From an uncultured Bacteroidota bacterium (GTDB taxonomy: Bacteria; Bacteroidota; Bacteroidia; JABEUT01), in NCBI GenBank assembly GCA_903863935.1, contig CAIPDV010000026.1, positions 25,515 to 89,514 of the forward strand: a stretch of 64,000 nucleotides of DNA. Reading direction: 5' to 3'. Shown here piece after piece: positions 9,086 to 17,158 of this stretch. Position 1 is the stretch's first letter, and each line of letters begins with the position of its first letter. The notes under the pieces are model-generated. The model did no database searches and was not told the origin of the DNA. It worked only from the letters and a program-made list of their open reading frames with translations. The position numbers were made by a program, and so were the translations under genes.

Positions 9086-9415
9086 TTACATAAACCCCAA
9101 CTCCAACTGAGCTACTTCGCTCATCATTTCTTTTTCCCAGGGCGGGTCAAAGGTAAGTTCTATTCTAGCGCTGGTAACACCTTCCAAATCTTTTATCTTT
9201 TGTTCAACCTCTACAGGCAGTGATTCTGCCACAGGGCATGAAGGAGATGTAAGTGTCATAGTAACTACAACATCATTTGTTTCGTTTACGTTCACTTCAT
9301 AAATAAGGCCGAGTTCCCATATATCTACAGGTATTTCAGGGTCATAACAGGTTTTAAGCATGTCAATTACTTTCGTGCTCAATTCCTCGTTTTTACTGTT
9401 GATTACGGCTGCCAT
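9086..9415 (-). CDS. sufT: SUF-associated MIP18/DUF59 protein (SufT-like)
   Basis: Auxiliary factor for Fe-S protein maturation. The 109 residues contain the MIP18/DUF59 hallmark CYDPEIPVDIWELGLIYEV followed by TLTSPSCPVAESLPVEV, with conserved Cys in both parts. It is the last gene of the suf operon, 12 bp after sufE; the gap is a TTCCTAATTCC micro-repeat. Members of this domain family also occur as PaaD or Mrp partners, but position in suf makes the SufT role the best fit. Confidence 0.88.
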   Translation of the reverse strand: MAAVINSKNEELSTKVIDMLKTCYDPEIPVDIWELGLIYEVNVNETNDVVVTMTLTSPSCPVAESLPVEVEQKIKDLEGVTSARIELTFDPPWEKEMMSEVAQLELGFM

Positions 9416-9417
9416 TA

Positions 9418-9449
9418 TTCCTAATTCCTAATTTTTAATTCCTAATTCC
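9418..9449. repeat. CCTAATT micro-repeat spanning the sufE stop
   Basis: Repeats of TTCCTAATT occupy the sufE-sufT gap and run into sufE: the last residues ELGIKN and the TAG stop are written in the repeat. It belongs to the low-complexity junction repeats also seen at 6262, 13246 and 14728. Confidence 0.6.
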
Positions 9450-9856
9450 CGATGCGCCAAAGCATCGAGCTTGATTTGTTTTATCATAGCGGTAAGTCCA
9501 TTGGAGCGGGTAGGGGATAGATGTTCATGCAGGCCTATCTTATCTATAAAACGAATATCGGCACTAATTATTTCTTCAGGTGTATGGTCTGAAAAAACCC
9601 TAATTACCAATCCCACCAGGCCTTTTGTAATAATTGCATCGCTGTCTGCCGAATAAATTATTTTACCATCTTTCAATTCTGAATGCAACCACACTTTACT
9701 TTGGCAACCTTTTATTTCATGCGCTTCGTCTTTATATTTCTCATCAATCTTAGGTACAGAATTTCCTATCTCTATAATATGTTCGTATTTCTCCATCCAG
9801 TCGCCAAAGATTTCAAACTCTTCTACAATTTCATTTTCTGTTTCTTCAATTCTCAT
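9428..9856 (-). CDS. sufE: Sulfur acceptor protein SufE
   Basis: Accepts persulfide sulfur from SufS and stimulates the desulfurase in cytosolic Fe-S assembly. The product has 142 residues, a normal size. The acceptor Cys51 lies in HEIKGCQSKVWLH, the same loop position as in E. coli SufE, and the C-terminal LSPTRSNGLTAMIKQI is characteristic. It starts 3 bp after the sufS stop. The C-terminal tail is encoded by an intergenic-type micro-repeat, so the natural C-terminus may have been altered. Confidence 0.95.
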   Translation of the reverse strand: MRIEETENEIVEEFEIFGDWMEKYEHIIEIGNSVPKIDEKYKDEAHEIKGCQSKVWLHSELKDGKIIYSADSDAIITKGLVGLVIRVFSDHTPEEIISADIRFIDKIGLHEHLSPTRSNGLTAMIKQIKLDALAHRELGIKN

Positions 9857-9859
9857 AAT

Positions 9860-11110
9860 CTACTTCAACATACTTATAGCTTTGTTAAGAGCTCTCACAA
9901 AAATATCAATCTCCTCAAAGGTATTATAAAATGCAAAGGAAGCGCGAACAGTTCCGGGTATTTTATAAAAATCTATTAGTGGCTGTGTGCAGTGGTGCCC
10001 TGTGCGAACTGCCACTCCCTGCTTATCCAGTAATATTCCTATATCCGAAGGATGGAGCCCATCTATAACAAAAGAGATAACACTTGTCTTGTGCTTTGCG
10101 GTCCCAATAATTTTTAACCCTTGTATTTTTTCTAACTTTTCGGTTGCATATAATAGCAAATCGTTTTCATGTTTTGCAATTTTATCCAGTCCAATTTCGT
10201 TCACATAATCTATAGCATTTGCCAAAACTATTGATGCTTCAATATTTGGTGTTCCTGCTTCAAATCGTAACGGAGCATCATTATAAGTTGTCTTTTCAAG
10301 GGTTACTTGTTTAATCATTTCTCCACCTCCCTGGTAGGGTGGCATTTGATTCAGCCATTTACTTTTTCCATACAATACACCTATACCGGTTGGCCCAAAA
10401 AGTTTATGCCCGGAGAAGCAATAAAAATCTACATCCAGTTTTTTTACATCCACTTTCATGTGAGGAACGGCCTGTGCTCCATCTAACAAAACAGGAATAT
10501 TTTTTGCGTGTGCCAATTCAATTATTTCTCGAACAGGATTTATAGTCCCTAACGTATTCGATACATGATTCACAGCCACCAGTTTGGTTTTGGCAGAAAG
10601 CAATTTTTTATACTCCTCTATTTTCAATTCACCTTCGTGAGTAATGGGAATTACTTTCAAAGTTGCATTTTTCCGTTCGCAAAGCATCTGCCATGGCACA
10701 ATGTTCGAGTGATGCTCCATGTGAGAAATGATAATTTCATCTCCGCTTTTTACAAATGCTTCACCATAAGAAAACGCCACAAGGTTAATAGCTTCAGTAG
10801 TTCCACGAGTGAAAATAATTTCTTCGTGAGATGCATTTAAGTGCGCTGCTATAGTTTTTCTGGATGCTTCAAACTCATTTGTAGCTTTGTTGCTAAGGTA
10901 GTGTATACCGCGATGTACATTGCTATTGGTCTCCTTATAATATTCCTGAATTGCATCAAGAACAACCAACGGTTTTTGCGAAGTAGCAGCGTTATCAAAG
11001 TAAACTATCGGTTGCCCATGAACCTTGGTATGAAGAATTGGAAAATCCTTGCGGATGGCTTCTACATCCAGTTCTTTATTTAATTCTTTAGATTTTACAG
11101 CAATATCCAT
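9860..11110 (-). CDS. sufS: Cysteine desulfurase SufS
   Basis: PLP enzyme that turns cysteine into alanine and delivers sulfur to SufE. Group II features are visible in the 416 residues: the N-terminal VEAIRKDFPIL, YFDNAATSQKP, the PLP-binding FSGHKLFGPTG and the active Cys in RTGHHCTQPL. Its size is within the family range. It lies between sufD (9 bp) and sufE (3 bp). I see no missing residue. Confidence 0.97.
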   Translation of the reverse strand: MDIAVKSKELNKELDVEAIRKDFPILHTKVHGQPIVYFDNAATSQKPLVVLDAIQEYYKETNSNVHRGIHYLSNKATNEFEASRKTIAAHLNASHEEIIFTRGTTEAINLVAFSYGEAFVKSGDEIIISHMEHHSNIVPWQMLCERKNATLKVIPITHEGELKIEEYKKLLSAKTKLVAVNHVSNTLGTINPVREIIELAHAKNIPVLLDGAQAVPHMKVDVKKLDVDFYCFSGHKLFGPTGIGVLYGKSKWLNQMPPYQGGGEMIKQVTLEKTTYNDAPLRFEAGTPNIEASIVLANAIDYVNEIGLDKIAKHENDLLLYATEKLEKIQGLKIIGTAKHKTSVISFVIDGLHPSDIGILLDKQGVAVRTGHHCTQPLIDFYKIPGTVRASFAFYNTFEEIDIFVRALNKAISMLK

Positions 11111-11119
11111 AGTGAAAAA

Positions 11120-12472
11120 TTATTGGATATTCTCTTCTATTTTCTGCTCAATGAGCGTTCTGAAAGCCTCGTTTTTGATGGTATTGCTTACTTCTTTTGC
11201 AAACGATTGCAACAAAATATTTTTTGCCAGTTTTTCATTCAGTCCCCTGGAACGCATGTAAAATAAAGCTTCTTCATTCAACTTGCCTGTCGTTGTTCCA
11301 TGTGTGCAACGAACATCATCGGCGTAGATTTCTAATTGCGGTTTTGTGTTGATGGTGGACTTATCTCCCATCAAAATATTTTTGTTGGATTGATATGCGT
11401 TGGTCTTTTGTGCATCACGATATACCAATATTTTTCCGTTGAAAACACCGGTAGCATTATCTGCAATAACGCCTTTGTAAAGCTCATTGCTCATGCAATT
11501 GGGTGCACGGTGTTCTACCATGGTATGGTTATCGGTATGGCAATTTTCCTTTACAATAAATAATCCATTCAAATGCACTTCTGCATTTTCCCCATTAATA
11601 AAAATCGTAGGGTCGTTACGAACCATGCCGCCATTCAAGGATATTGCAACACTATTCATGTGGCTTCCGGTATTTACAGTGAAGTGCCTAACATCATTGC
11701 GTTGCGATAAAATATCTTCGTCTTGCAGAATATAATTCTCTAATGAAGCATTGTCCTCAATAATAAATTCAGTTGCAGAATTGGTGAATGTTTTTCCGTT
11801 ATGATTAACGGAGTGATACGATTCAATAAGCGTTAATTCTGAATTCTTGTGCAAATAAACCAAGTGCCTGGGATTGAAAAAACTCTTCGCTTCAGCCGTG
11901 CAAATGTTGGCAATTTGTATAGGTATAGGACATGAAAAATTCTCAGGTATGCTAATGAAAATACCATCACCGGCAAGGGCTGTATTTAGCATCGTCATTG
12001 GATTGGTGGTTTTTTCCAATCCCGCGTTAAATTGTTTTATTGCTACTTCATTTCCTTCTTCCAAGGCTTTGAATAAGCTCTTAATGGTTACTTCTTTTGG
12101 AAGGTTTTTCAAGCGGGAATATTCAGGAACATATTTGCCATTTATGAGTACTACCGAAACAAATTCATCGGTCAATAAATTCTCTATTTCACCTTCTGTA
12201 AGGCTTGCAGAACCATTTTTAGCTGCGTAATCATCCTGCAGGTAAGAACGGATATTGGTGTATTTAAAATCCTCTGTCTTCTTTGTCGGGAGTCCAACAG
12301 CTGTAAAGTTTTCTTTCGCTTTCTCTTGAACACCCTTTATAATATTACCCGTTTCAGTTAAGCGAGTACCAACTTCATCTATCCACTTATTCAGAAGGCT
12401 GTTATTTTTGATGACTTCGGCTTCGCCCAAAGCACCACGGCTGATATTTGTCTTTGCGGTTACTAGTTCCAT
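11120..12472 (-). CDS. sufD: Fe-S assembly scaffold subunit SufD
   Basis: Beta-helix partner of SufB in the SufBC2D scaffold. The 450-residue product shows the UPF0051/SufBD core, including NHTMVEHRAPNCMSNELYKG, ILMGDKSTINTKPQLEIYADDVRCTHGTTTGKL and YMRSRGL. The late Cys-Thr-His in DVRCTHG matches the conserved SufD His region. It overlaps nothing and follows sufC by 6 bp, consistent with stoichiometric coexpression. Confidence 0.95.
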   Translation of the reverse strand: MELVTAKTNISRGALGEAEVIKNNSLLNKWIDEVGTRLTETGNIIKGVQEKAKENFTAVGLPTKKTEDFKYTNIRSYLQDDYAAKNGSASLTEGEIENLLTDEFVSVVLINGKYVPEYSRLKNLPKEVTIKSLFKALEEGNEVAIKQFNAGLEKTTNPMTMLNTALAGDGIFISIPENFSCPIPIQIANICTAEAKSFFNPRHLVYLHKNSELTLIESYHSVNHNGKTFTNSATEFIIEDNASLENYILQDEDILSQRNDVRHFTVNTGSHMNSVAISLNGGMVRNDPTIFINGENAEVHLNGLFIVKENCHTDNHTMVEHRAPNCMSNELYKGVIADNATGVFNGKILVYRDAQKTNAYQSNKNILMGDKSTINTKPQLEIYADDVRCTHGTTTGKLNEEALFYMRSRGLNEKLAKNILLQSFAKEVSNTIKNEAFRTLIEQKIEENIQ

Positions 12473-12478
12473 TTCGTG

Positions 12479-13240
12479 TTATACTGCGAGTTCCGAAAAT
12501 TCTTTCTTAATCCAATCATAACCTTTTCCCTCCAGTTCCAACGCCAATTCTCTGGTACCTGATTTTACAATCCTTCCTTGATAAAGCACATGCACAAAAT
12601 CAGGAACGATATATTCTAACAGGCGTTGGTAGTGCGTGATTACAACAAATGCGTTTTCTTTGGTTCGGAGTTTATTTACGCCGGTTGCAACAATGCGTAA
12701 TGCATCAATATCAAGTCCTGAATCGGTTTCATCAAGTATAGCAAGCGATGGCTCTAACATCGCCATCTGAAAAATTTCATTGCGTTTTTTTTCTCCGCCG
12801 GAAAATCCTTCATTTACCGAACGGCCTGTCAGATTGGCTTCAATCTCCACAACCTTCTGTTTTTCCTTCAGTATTTTCAGGAAATCTTTTGCTTCCATAG
12901 GTGGAAGTCCACGATACTGGCGAATTTCGCTGATAGCTGTTTTCAAAAAGTTAATGGTGCTCACTCCCGGAATTTCCACCGGATATTGAAAGGCAAGGAA
13001 CATTCCTTCCTTAGCTCTTTCATCTGGTGATAGTTCCAGCATATCTTTTCCGTTGAAGGTGATAGAACCACCATCAACAGTATAATCTTCTTTGCCAGCA
13101 ATTACAGAAGCAAGGGTACTTTTACCTGAACCATTCGGGCCCATGATTGCATGTACCTCTCCCTTTTTAACTGTCAGGTTAAGTCCTTTTAATATTTGTT
13201 TCCCTTCTACAGAGACTTTTAAATCTTTTATTTCTAACAT
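12479..13240 (-). CDS. sufC: Fe-S assembly ATPase SufC
   Basis: ABC-type ATPase of the SufBC2D complex. In the 253 residues: Walker [11 protein letters not shown]-loop [11 protein letters not shown] (the SufC-specific form), signature [11 protein letters not shown] and Walker [17 protein letters not shown]. The start [11 protein letters not shown]-type sequence here begins MLEIKDLKV. It lies between sufB and sufD. The short gap to sufB is filled with a TAATTCGTATTT micro-repeat. Confidence 0.97.
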   Translation of the reverse strand: MLEIKDLKVSVEGKQILKGLNLTVKKGEVHAIMGPNGSGKSTLASVIAGKEDYTVDGGSITFNGKDMLELSPDERAKEGMFLAFQYPVEIPGVSTINFLKTAISEIRQYRGLPPMEAKDFLKILKEKQKVVEIEANLTGRSVNEGFSGGEKKRNEIFQMAMLEPSLAILDETDSGLDIDALRIVATGVNKLRTKENAFVVITHYQRLLEYIVPDFVHVLYQGRIVKSGTRELALELEGKGYDWIKKEFSELAV

Positions 13241-13245
13241 TTCCG

Positions 13246-13272
13246 TAATTCGTATTTTTTTAATTCGTATTT
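13246..13272. repeat. TAATTCGTATTT micro-repeat between sufB and sufC
   Basis: Two copies of TAATTCGTATTTTT separated by a T tract fill the sufB-sufC gap. There is no hairpin; it appears to be one of several unrelated micro-repeats placed at gene junctions in this window. Confidence 0.5.
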
Positions 13273-13275
13273 TTC

Positions 13276-14721
13276 TTATCCAACGCTACCTTCCAGACTT
13301 ACTGCAAGCAACTTTTGAGCCTCTACAGCAAATTCCATAGGCAGTTTATTTAATACCTCACGGCAATATCCATTCACAATTAAACCGATTGCTTTTTCGG
13401 TATCAATACCTCGTTGATTGCAATAAAATATTTGGTCTTCTCCAATTTTCGAAGTAGTTGCTTCGTGTTCTACTTGTGCTGATTTATCATTAATTTCAAT
13501 GTAAGGGAAAGTATGCGCACCACAGTTATTACCCATCAGCAAGGAATCGCATTGGGAAAAATTACGTGCATTACTTGCACCTCTGTTCACCTTCACTAAT
13601 CCGCGATAACTATTGTTACTCTTGCCTGCAGCAATACCTTTTGAAACTATCGTACTCTTGGTATTTCTTCCCAGGTGAGTCATCTTAGTACCTGTATCTG
13701 CTTGTTGCATGTGATTAGTTACCGCAATGGAATAAAACTCGCCGACCGAATTATCGCCTTTCAAAATCACAGATGGATATTTCCAAGTAATGGCAGAGCC
13801 TGTCTCTACTTGTGTCCAGGAAATTTTAGCATTATTCCCCAAGCAAATTCCGCGTTTGGTAACAAAATTGTAGATACCACCCTTACCATCTTTATCACCG
13901 GGATACCAGTTTTGAACGGTTGAATATTTTACTTCTGCATCAGCATGCGAAACAATTTCTACCACTGCGGCATGTAATTGATTTTCGTCGCGCATAGGTG
14001 CTGTACAACCTTCCAGGTAACTAACATAAGCCCCTTCGTCTGCAATAATCAAGGTACGTTCAAACTGCCCTGTGCCTGCGGTGTTAATACGGAAATAAGT
14101 TGAAAGTTCCATTGGGCAGCGAACGCCTTTCGGTATGTAGCAGAACGAACCATCACTAAAAACGGCTGCATTAAGCGCAGCAAAATAGTTATCGGTATAA
14201 GGCACTACTGATCCCATATATTTCTTAATCAATTCAGGATGTTCCTTCACAGCTTCGCTAAAAGAACAGAATATAATTCCAAGTTTTGAAAGGCTTTCTT
14301 TAAAAGTAGTCTTAACCGAAACACTGTCAATTACTGCATCTACAGCTACACCTGATAATCTCTTTTGTTCCAAAAGTGATATCCCCAATTTTTCAAATGT
14401 TCGAAGCAACTCAGGATCCACTTCATCCAGACTTTTGATTTCTTTAGGTTTTTTAGGAGCAGAGTAATAACTAATGTTTTGATAATTGATGAGCGGGTAG
14501 TGCAAATGAGCCCAATGCGGTTCTTTCATGGTCAACCAATGACGGAAAGCCTTCAGACGGTACTCCAGCATAAAATCAGGTTCCCCTTTCTTGGTCGAAA
14601 TGAAACGTACAACGTCCTCATTCAGGCCCGGGGGAAGGGTATCTGACTCTATATCACTGGTAAAGCCATATTTATATTCGCCTTGGACGAATTCTTCTAA
14701 TATTTCGTTTGAACCGCTCAT
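13276..14721 (-). CDS. sufB: Fe-S assembly scaffold subunit SufB
   Basis: Core scaffold on which clusters are built with SufC and SufD. The 481 residues match full-length SufB: N-terminal [58 protein letters not shown] (with the conserved Cys), [20 protein letters not shown], and a C-terminal [22 protein letters not shown]. It is the second gene of the operon, separated from the A-type carrier by an 80-bp repeat-rich gap that can form a hairpin. Confidence 0.97.
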   Translation of the reverse strand: MSGSNEILEEFVQGEYKYGFTSDIESDTLPPGLNEDVVRFISTKKGEPDFMLEYRLKAFRHWLTMKEPHWAHLHYPLINYQNISYYSAPKKPKEIKSLDEVDPELLRTFEKLGISLLEQKRLSGVAVDAVIDSVSVKTTFKESLSKLGIIFCSFSEAVKEHPELIKKYMGSVVPYTDNYFAALNAAVFSDGSFCYIPKGVRCPMELSTYFRINTAGTGQFERTLIIADEGAYVSYLEGCTAPMRDENQLHAAVVEIVSHADAEVKYSTVQNWYPGDKDGKGGIYNFVTKRGICLGNNAKISWTQVETGSAITWKYPSVILKGDNSVGEFYSIAVTNHMQQADTGTKMTHLGRNTKSTIVSKGIAAGKSNNSYRGLVKVNRGASNARNFSQCDSLLMGNNCGAHTFPYIEINDKSAQVEHEATTSKIGEDQIFYCNQRGIDTEKAIGLIVNGYCREVLNKLPMEFAVEAQKLLAVSLEGSVG

Positions 14722-14727
14722 TTTTTA

Positions 14728-14798
14728 GTTATGAGTTATGAATTATGAGTTATGAATGTGAGTTTATGGTAATAACTCATAACTAATAATTTATAACT
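14728..14798. repeat. ATTATGAGTT micro-repeat able to form a hairpin inside the suf operon
   Basis: Three iterations of TTATGA(A/G)T at 14728-14755 face AATAACTCATAACT and TTATAACT at 14771-14798, giving several alternative stems. It sits between the A-type carrier gene and sufB, where it could affect transcript stability, but no function is shown. Confidence 0.6.
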
Positions 14799-14801
14799 GT
14801 G

Positions 14802-15128
14802 TTATACTGCGAAGCTATCTCCGCAGCTGCAAGTACGGCTCGCGTTTGGGTTATTAAAGCTGAATCCTTTGCCGTTTAGTCCTCCGCTAAAGTCTAATTC
14901 GGTACCTACCAGGTACAGGAAACTTTTACGGTCAACTACTAACTTAACCCCTTTATCTTCAAATACTTTATCTTCAGGTTTCAGGGTAGTGTCAAAGGTC
15001 ATTTTATAGGACAAGCCCGAGCATCCTCCGCTTTCTACACCTACGCGTACAAAGCTGTCTGTCGGGGAGTTAGCTTCCTTCATCAGGTCGTCTAACTTAT
15101 GTTTTGCTGTTTCCGATACTGTTATCAT
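14802..15128 (-). CDS. A-type Fe-S carrier protein (IscA/SufA/ErpA family)
   Basis: Carries assembled clusters to target proteins. The 108 residues have the three conserved Cys of the family: Cys36 in SGGCSGLSYKM and Cys100/Cys102 in the C-terminal RTCSCGDSF. It is the first gene of the suf operon, so a SufA-like role is likely; sequence alone does not separate SufA from ErpA. A TAACTTTG box lies on the minus strand just upstream. Confidence 0.93.
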   Translation of the reverse strand: MITVSETAKHKLDDLMKEANSPTDSFVRVGVESGGCSGLSYKMTFDTTLKPEDKVFEDKGVKLVVDRKSFLYLVGTELDFSGGLNGKGFSFNNPNASRTCSCGDSFAV

Positions 15129-15153
15129 AATAGGGTATATTCTAATTACAGCG

Positions 15154-15161
15154 CAAAGTTA
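15154..15161 (-). promoter_or_regulatory. Putative -7 box of the suf operon promoter
   Basis: Minus-strand TAACTTTG matches TAnnTTTG and lies 25 bp before the first suf start codon. Further upstream, 15219-15245 carries short dyads such as ACCCT...AGGGT that could bind a regulator, but none is recognisable as an IscR or Fur box. Confidence 0.45.
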
Positions 15162-15385
15162 CGAAAACTTGACGAAATATAGTATATAAAGACAAGGGTA
15201 TCTTTATATAGATAACAGGACCCTGAAACCCTTACTTATATAGGGTGTTAGTAGTTTACTGAAATTATCATGCAATCTTTACAAATTTCCTGTTTAATTT
15301 GCATATAATATTCCCTTATTATCGTGAAAGGAAGGGGCGCGGAATCCGAAAAGCGGAAGAGTAGGGCAAGTAATAAAGTGAACAG

Positions 15386-17035
15386 ATGAGTATAAAAGAC
15401 AAGATTCCAATTCCTGAGTTATATGTACCTCTTAAGGGAAGTGAGCGCCGTCCGTCAATTGAAGCAAAAAATCTGGGACCTGCTGATGCAGAAGAAACGA
15501 TTAACGTCACAATCGTATTACGTCGGAGAATTGATGGCCCAAAATTTCCTGATTTCGACCACTTTGCTAAAACTCCCCCAAAAAATCAAAAACGTTTAAG
15601 TTCTGCGGAGTTTGCTCTGAAATATGGAGCGCATCAAAATGATGTTGACAAGGTAGTTGAATTTGCCAATGGTGCGAACCTTAAAGTTGTTGAAATACAT
15701 CATGCCCGCCGAACGGTTATTATTTCAGGAACTATTGCCCAAATGAATTCTGCTTTTAAGGTGGTACTTACCAGGTATGAACACAAAACAACCAACCTCA
15801 CAGGAACTCAGGCAAAAAATGAAACCTATCGGGGTCGGGACGGATTTATACATATACCTCTTGAACTAACGGAAATAATAATGGGAGTTTTTGGCTTGGA
15901 TAACAGGGGAATTACAAAACGAAATTATCCCGGGGATCCGGAAAATACCGGCAAAATAAGTATGGAGCAGGTTATGAAGCTCTATAATTTCCCAACTAAT
16001 TCAGCCAAAGGGCAAACCATTGGTATTGTGTCGGAAGGAGGCTACCATCCCGCAGATATAAGCAGTACACTTTCCGGCAAACCTCCTAAAATTATCGAGG
16101 TTAATATTAATGCCTCCAACGATCAATCCGTTGATGATATTGAAACCACTCAGGATATTTGCATTGCCGCTGCTGCAGCACCCGGGGCCGATATTGCAGT
16201 ATACTTTACTACCGACGACCAGGGAGGGTGGGTTAACTTGCTGAATCGAGTTATTCACCCCGATGAGGGGGATCCTATTTGTTATGTTTTATCCTCCAGT
16301 TTTTATGTGTTAGATAGTGATGATTTTGGATTACTCCCTCCTATAAGCCGCGATTGGATTAATGTTGTCCATATGTATTTTCAGGATGCCGCTATTCAAA
16401 ATGTAACCATTTGCGTGGCTTCCGGAGATAAAGGAACCGATTCGAAAATAGGTGACGGACATGCTCATGTTCAATATCCTGCCACCGATCCCTGGGTATT
16501 ATCAGTTGGCGGGACTACTATCGGTAATATTAAGGGTGATTCTTTTGATGAATGGGTTTGGAACGATGTTTTTAATGTTTCACACATTGGTGCAACAGGA
16601 GGAGGAGTAAGCGGAAATTTCCCGAGGCCTTCGTATCAGGATAATGCAGGGGTTCCGTCTTCACTTAACGACGGACATATAGGGCGTGGTGTTCCCGATG
16701 TGGCCGGCAATGCAAGCCCCAACAGTGGTTTTCCGGTTATTCTGGCAGGTAAGCCAAACGTAGGTTGTGGCACCAGTGCTTCGACACCGCTCTGGGCGGG
16801 GCTTGTAACTGTAATTAATGCTGCACTTGGTACCCCGGTTGGATATATCAATCCCTACATATATAATTTTAATTCACGTGGGTTTCGCCAGATTAGCGGG
16901 CCACCGGGACCTGCAAATAACGGGCTCAATAAAGTACCCGGATATCCTGCCGGAAAAGGATGGAATGCATGTACAGGTTGGGGTAGCCCGGATGGTGTGG
17001 CGTTGTTGAAGGAATTTGAAAAGTTGAATAGCTAA
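15386..17035 (+). CDS. Peptidase S53 (sedolisin/kumamolisin-like) with propeptide
   Basis: Serine-carboxyl proteinase, a family usually active at acidic pH. In the 549 residues, about 30-165 form the pro-kumamolisin activation domain (ETINVTIVLRRR...IHHARRTVIISG). The catalytic domain follows, with Glu253 and Asp257 (IETTQD), the oxyanion Asp348 (ASGDKG) and the nucleophile Ser464 (GCGTSASTPLW). The C-terminal CTGWGSPDG fits the calcium-binding end. No signal peptide is visible, and a search for one within the first 60 codons found none. Either export is unconventional or the protein acts inside the cell. It stands divergent from suf and ahead of a transglutaminase-like gene. Confidence 0.93.
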   Translation: MSIKDKIPIPELYVPLKGSERRPSIEAKNLGPADAEETINVTIVLRRRIDGPKFPDFDHFAKTPPKNQKRLSSAEFALKYGAHQNDVDKVVEFANGANLKVVEIHHARRTVIISGTIAQMNSAFKVVLTRYEHKTTNLTGTQAKNETYRGRDGFIHIPLELTEIIMGVFGLDNRGITKRNYPGDPENTGKISMEQVMKLYNFPTNSAKGQTIGIVSEGGYHPADISSTLSGKPPKIIEVNINASNDQSVDDIETTQDICIAAAAAPGADIAVYFTTDDQGGWVNLLNRVIHPDEGDPICYVLSSSFYVLDSDDFGLLPPISRDWINVVHMYFQDAAIQNVTICVASGDKGTDSKIGDGHAHVQYPATDPWVLSVGGTTIGNIKGDSFDEWVWNDVFNVSHIGATGGGVSGNFPRPSYQDNAGVPSSLNDGHIGRGVPDVAGNASPNSGFPVILAGKPNVGCGTSASTPLWAGLVTVINAALGTPVGYINPYIYNFNSRGFRQISGPPGPANNGLNKVPGYPAGKGWNACTGWGSPDGVALLKEFEKLNS

Positions 17036-17131
17036 AATTGTTAGTCCTGCGAGGATTGAAGGATTCACCTCCTCCTTATTCCATTTATTTTACTTGCCCC
17101 TGTAAAGTTTAGTCGAGCACTTGATAATAAT

Positions 17132-17139
17132 TACATTTG
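17132..17139 (+). promoter_or_regulatory. Putative -7 box of the transglutaminase-like gene
   Basis: TACATTTG fits TAnnTTTG and lies about 20 bp before the ATG at 17159. No clear -33 box. Confidence 0.35.
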
Positions 17140-17158
17140 CTAACATTATTGTTATCAA

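Noticed and set aside
15219-15245. ACCCT...AGGGT dyad upstream of suf as an Fe-S regulator operator
   Set aside because: Arms too short and no match to IscR, SufR or Fur boxes known to me; mentioned only as context.
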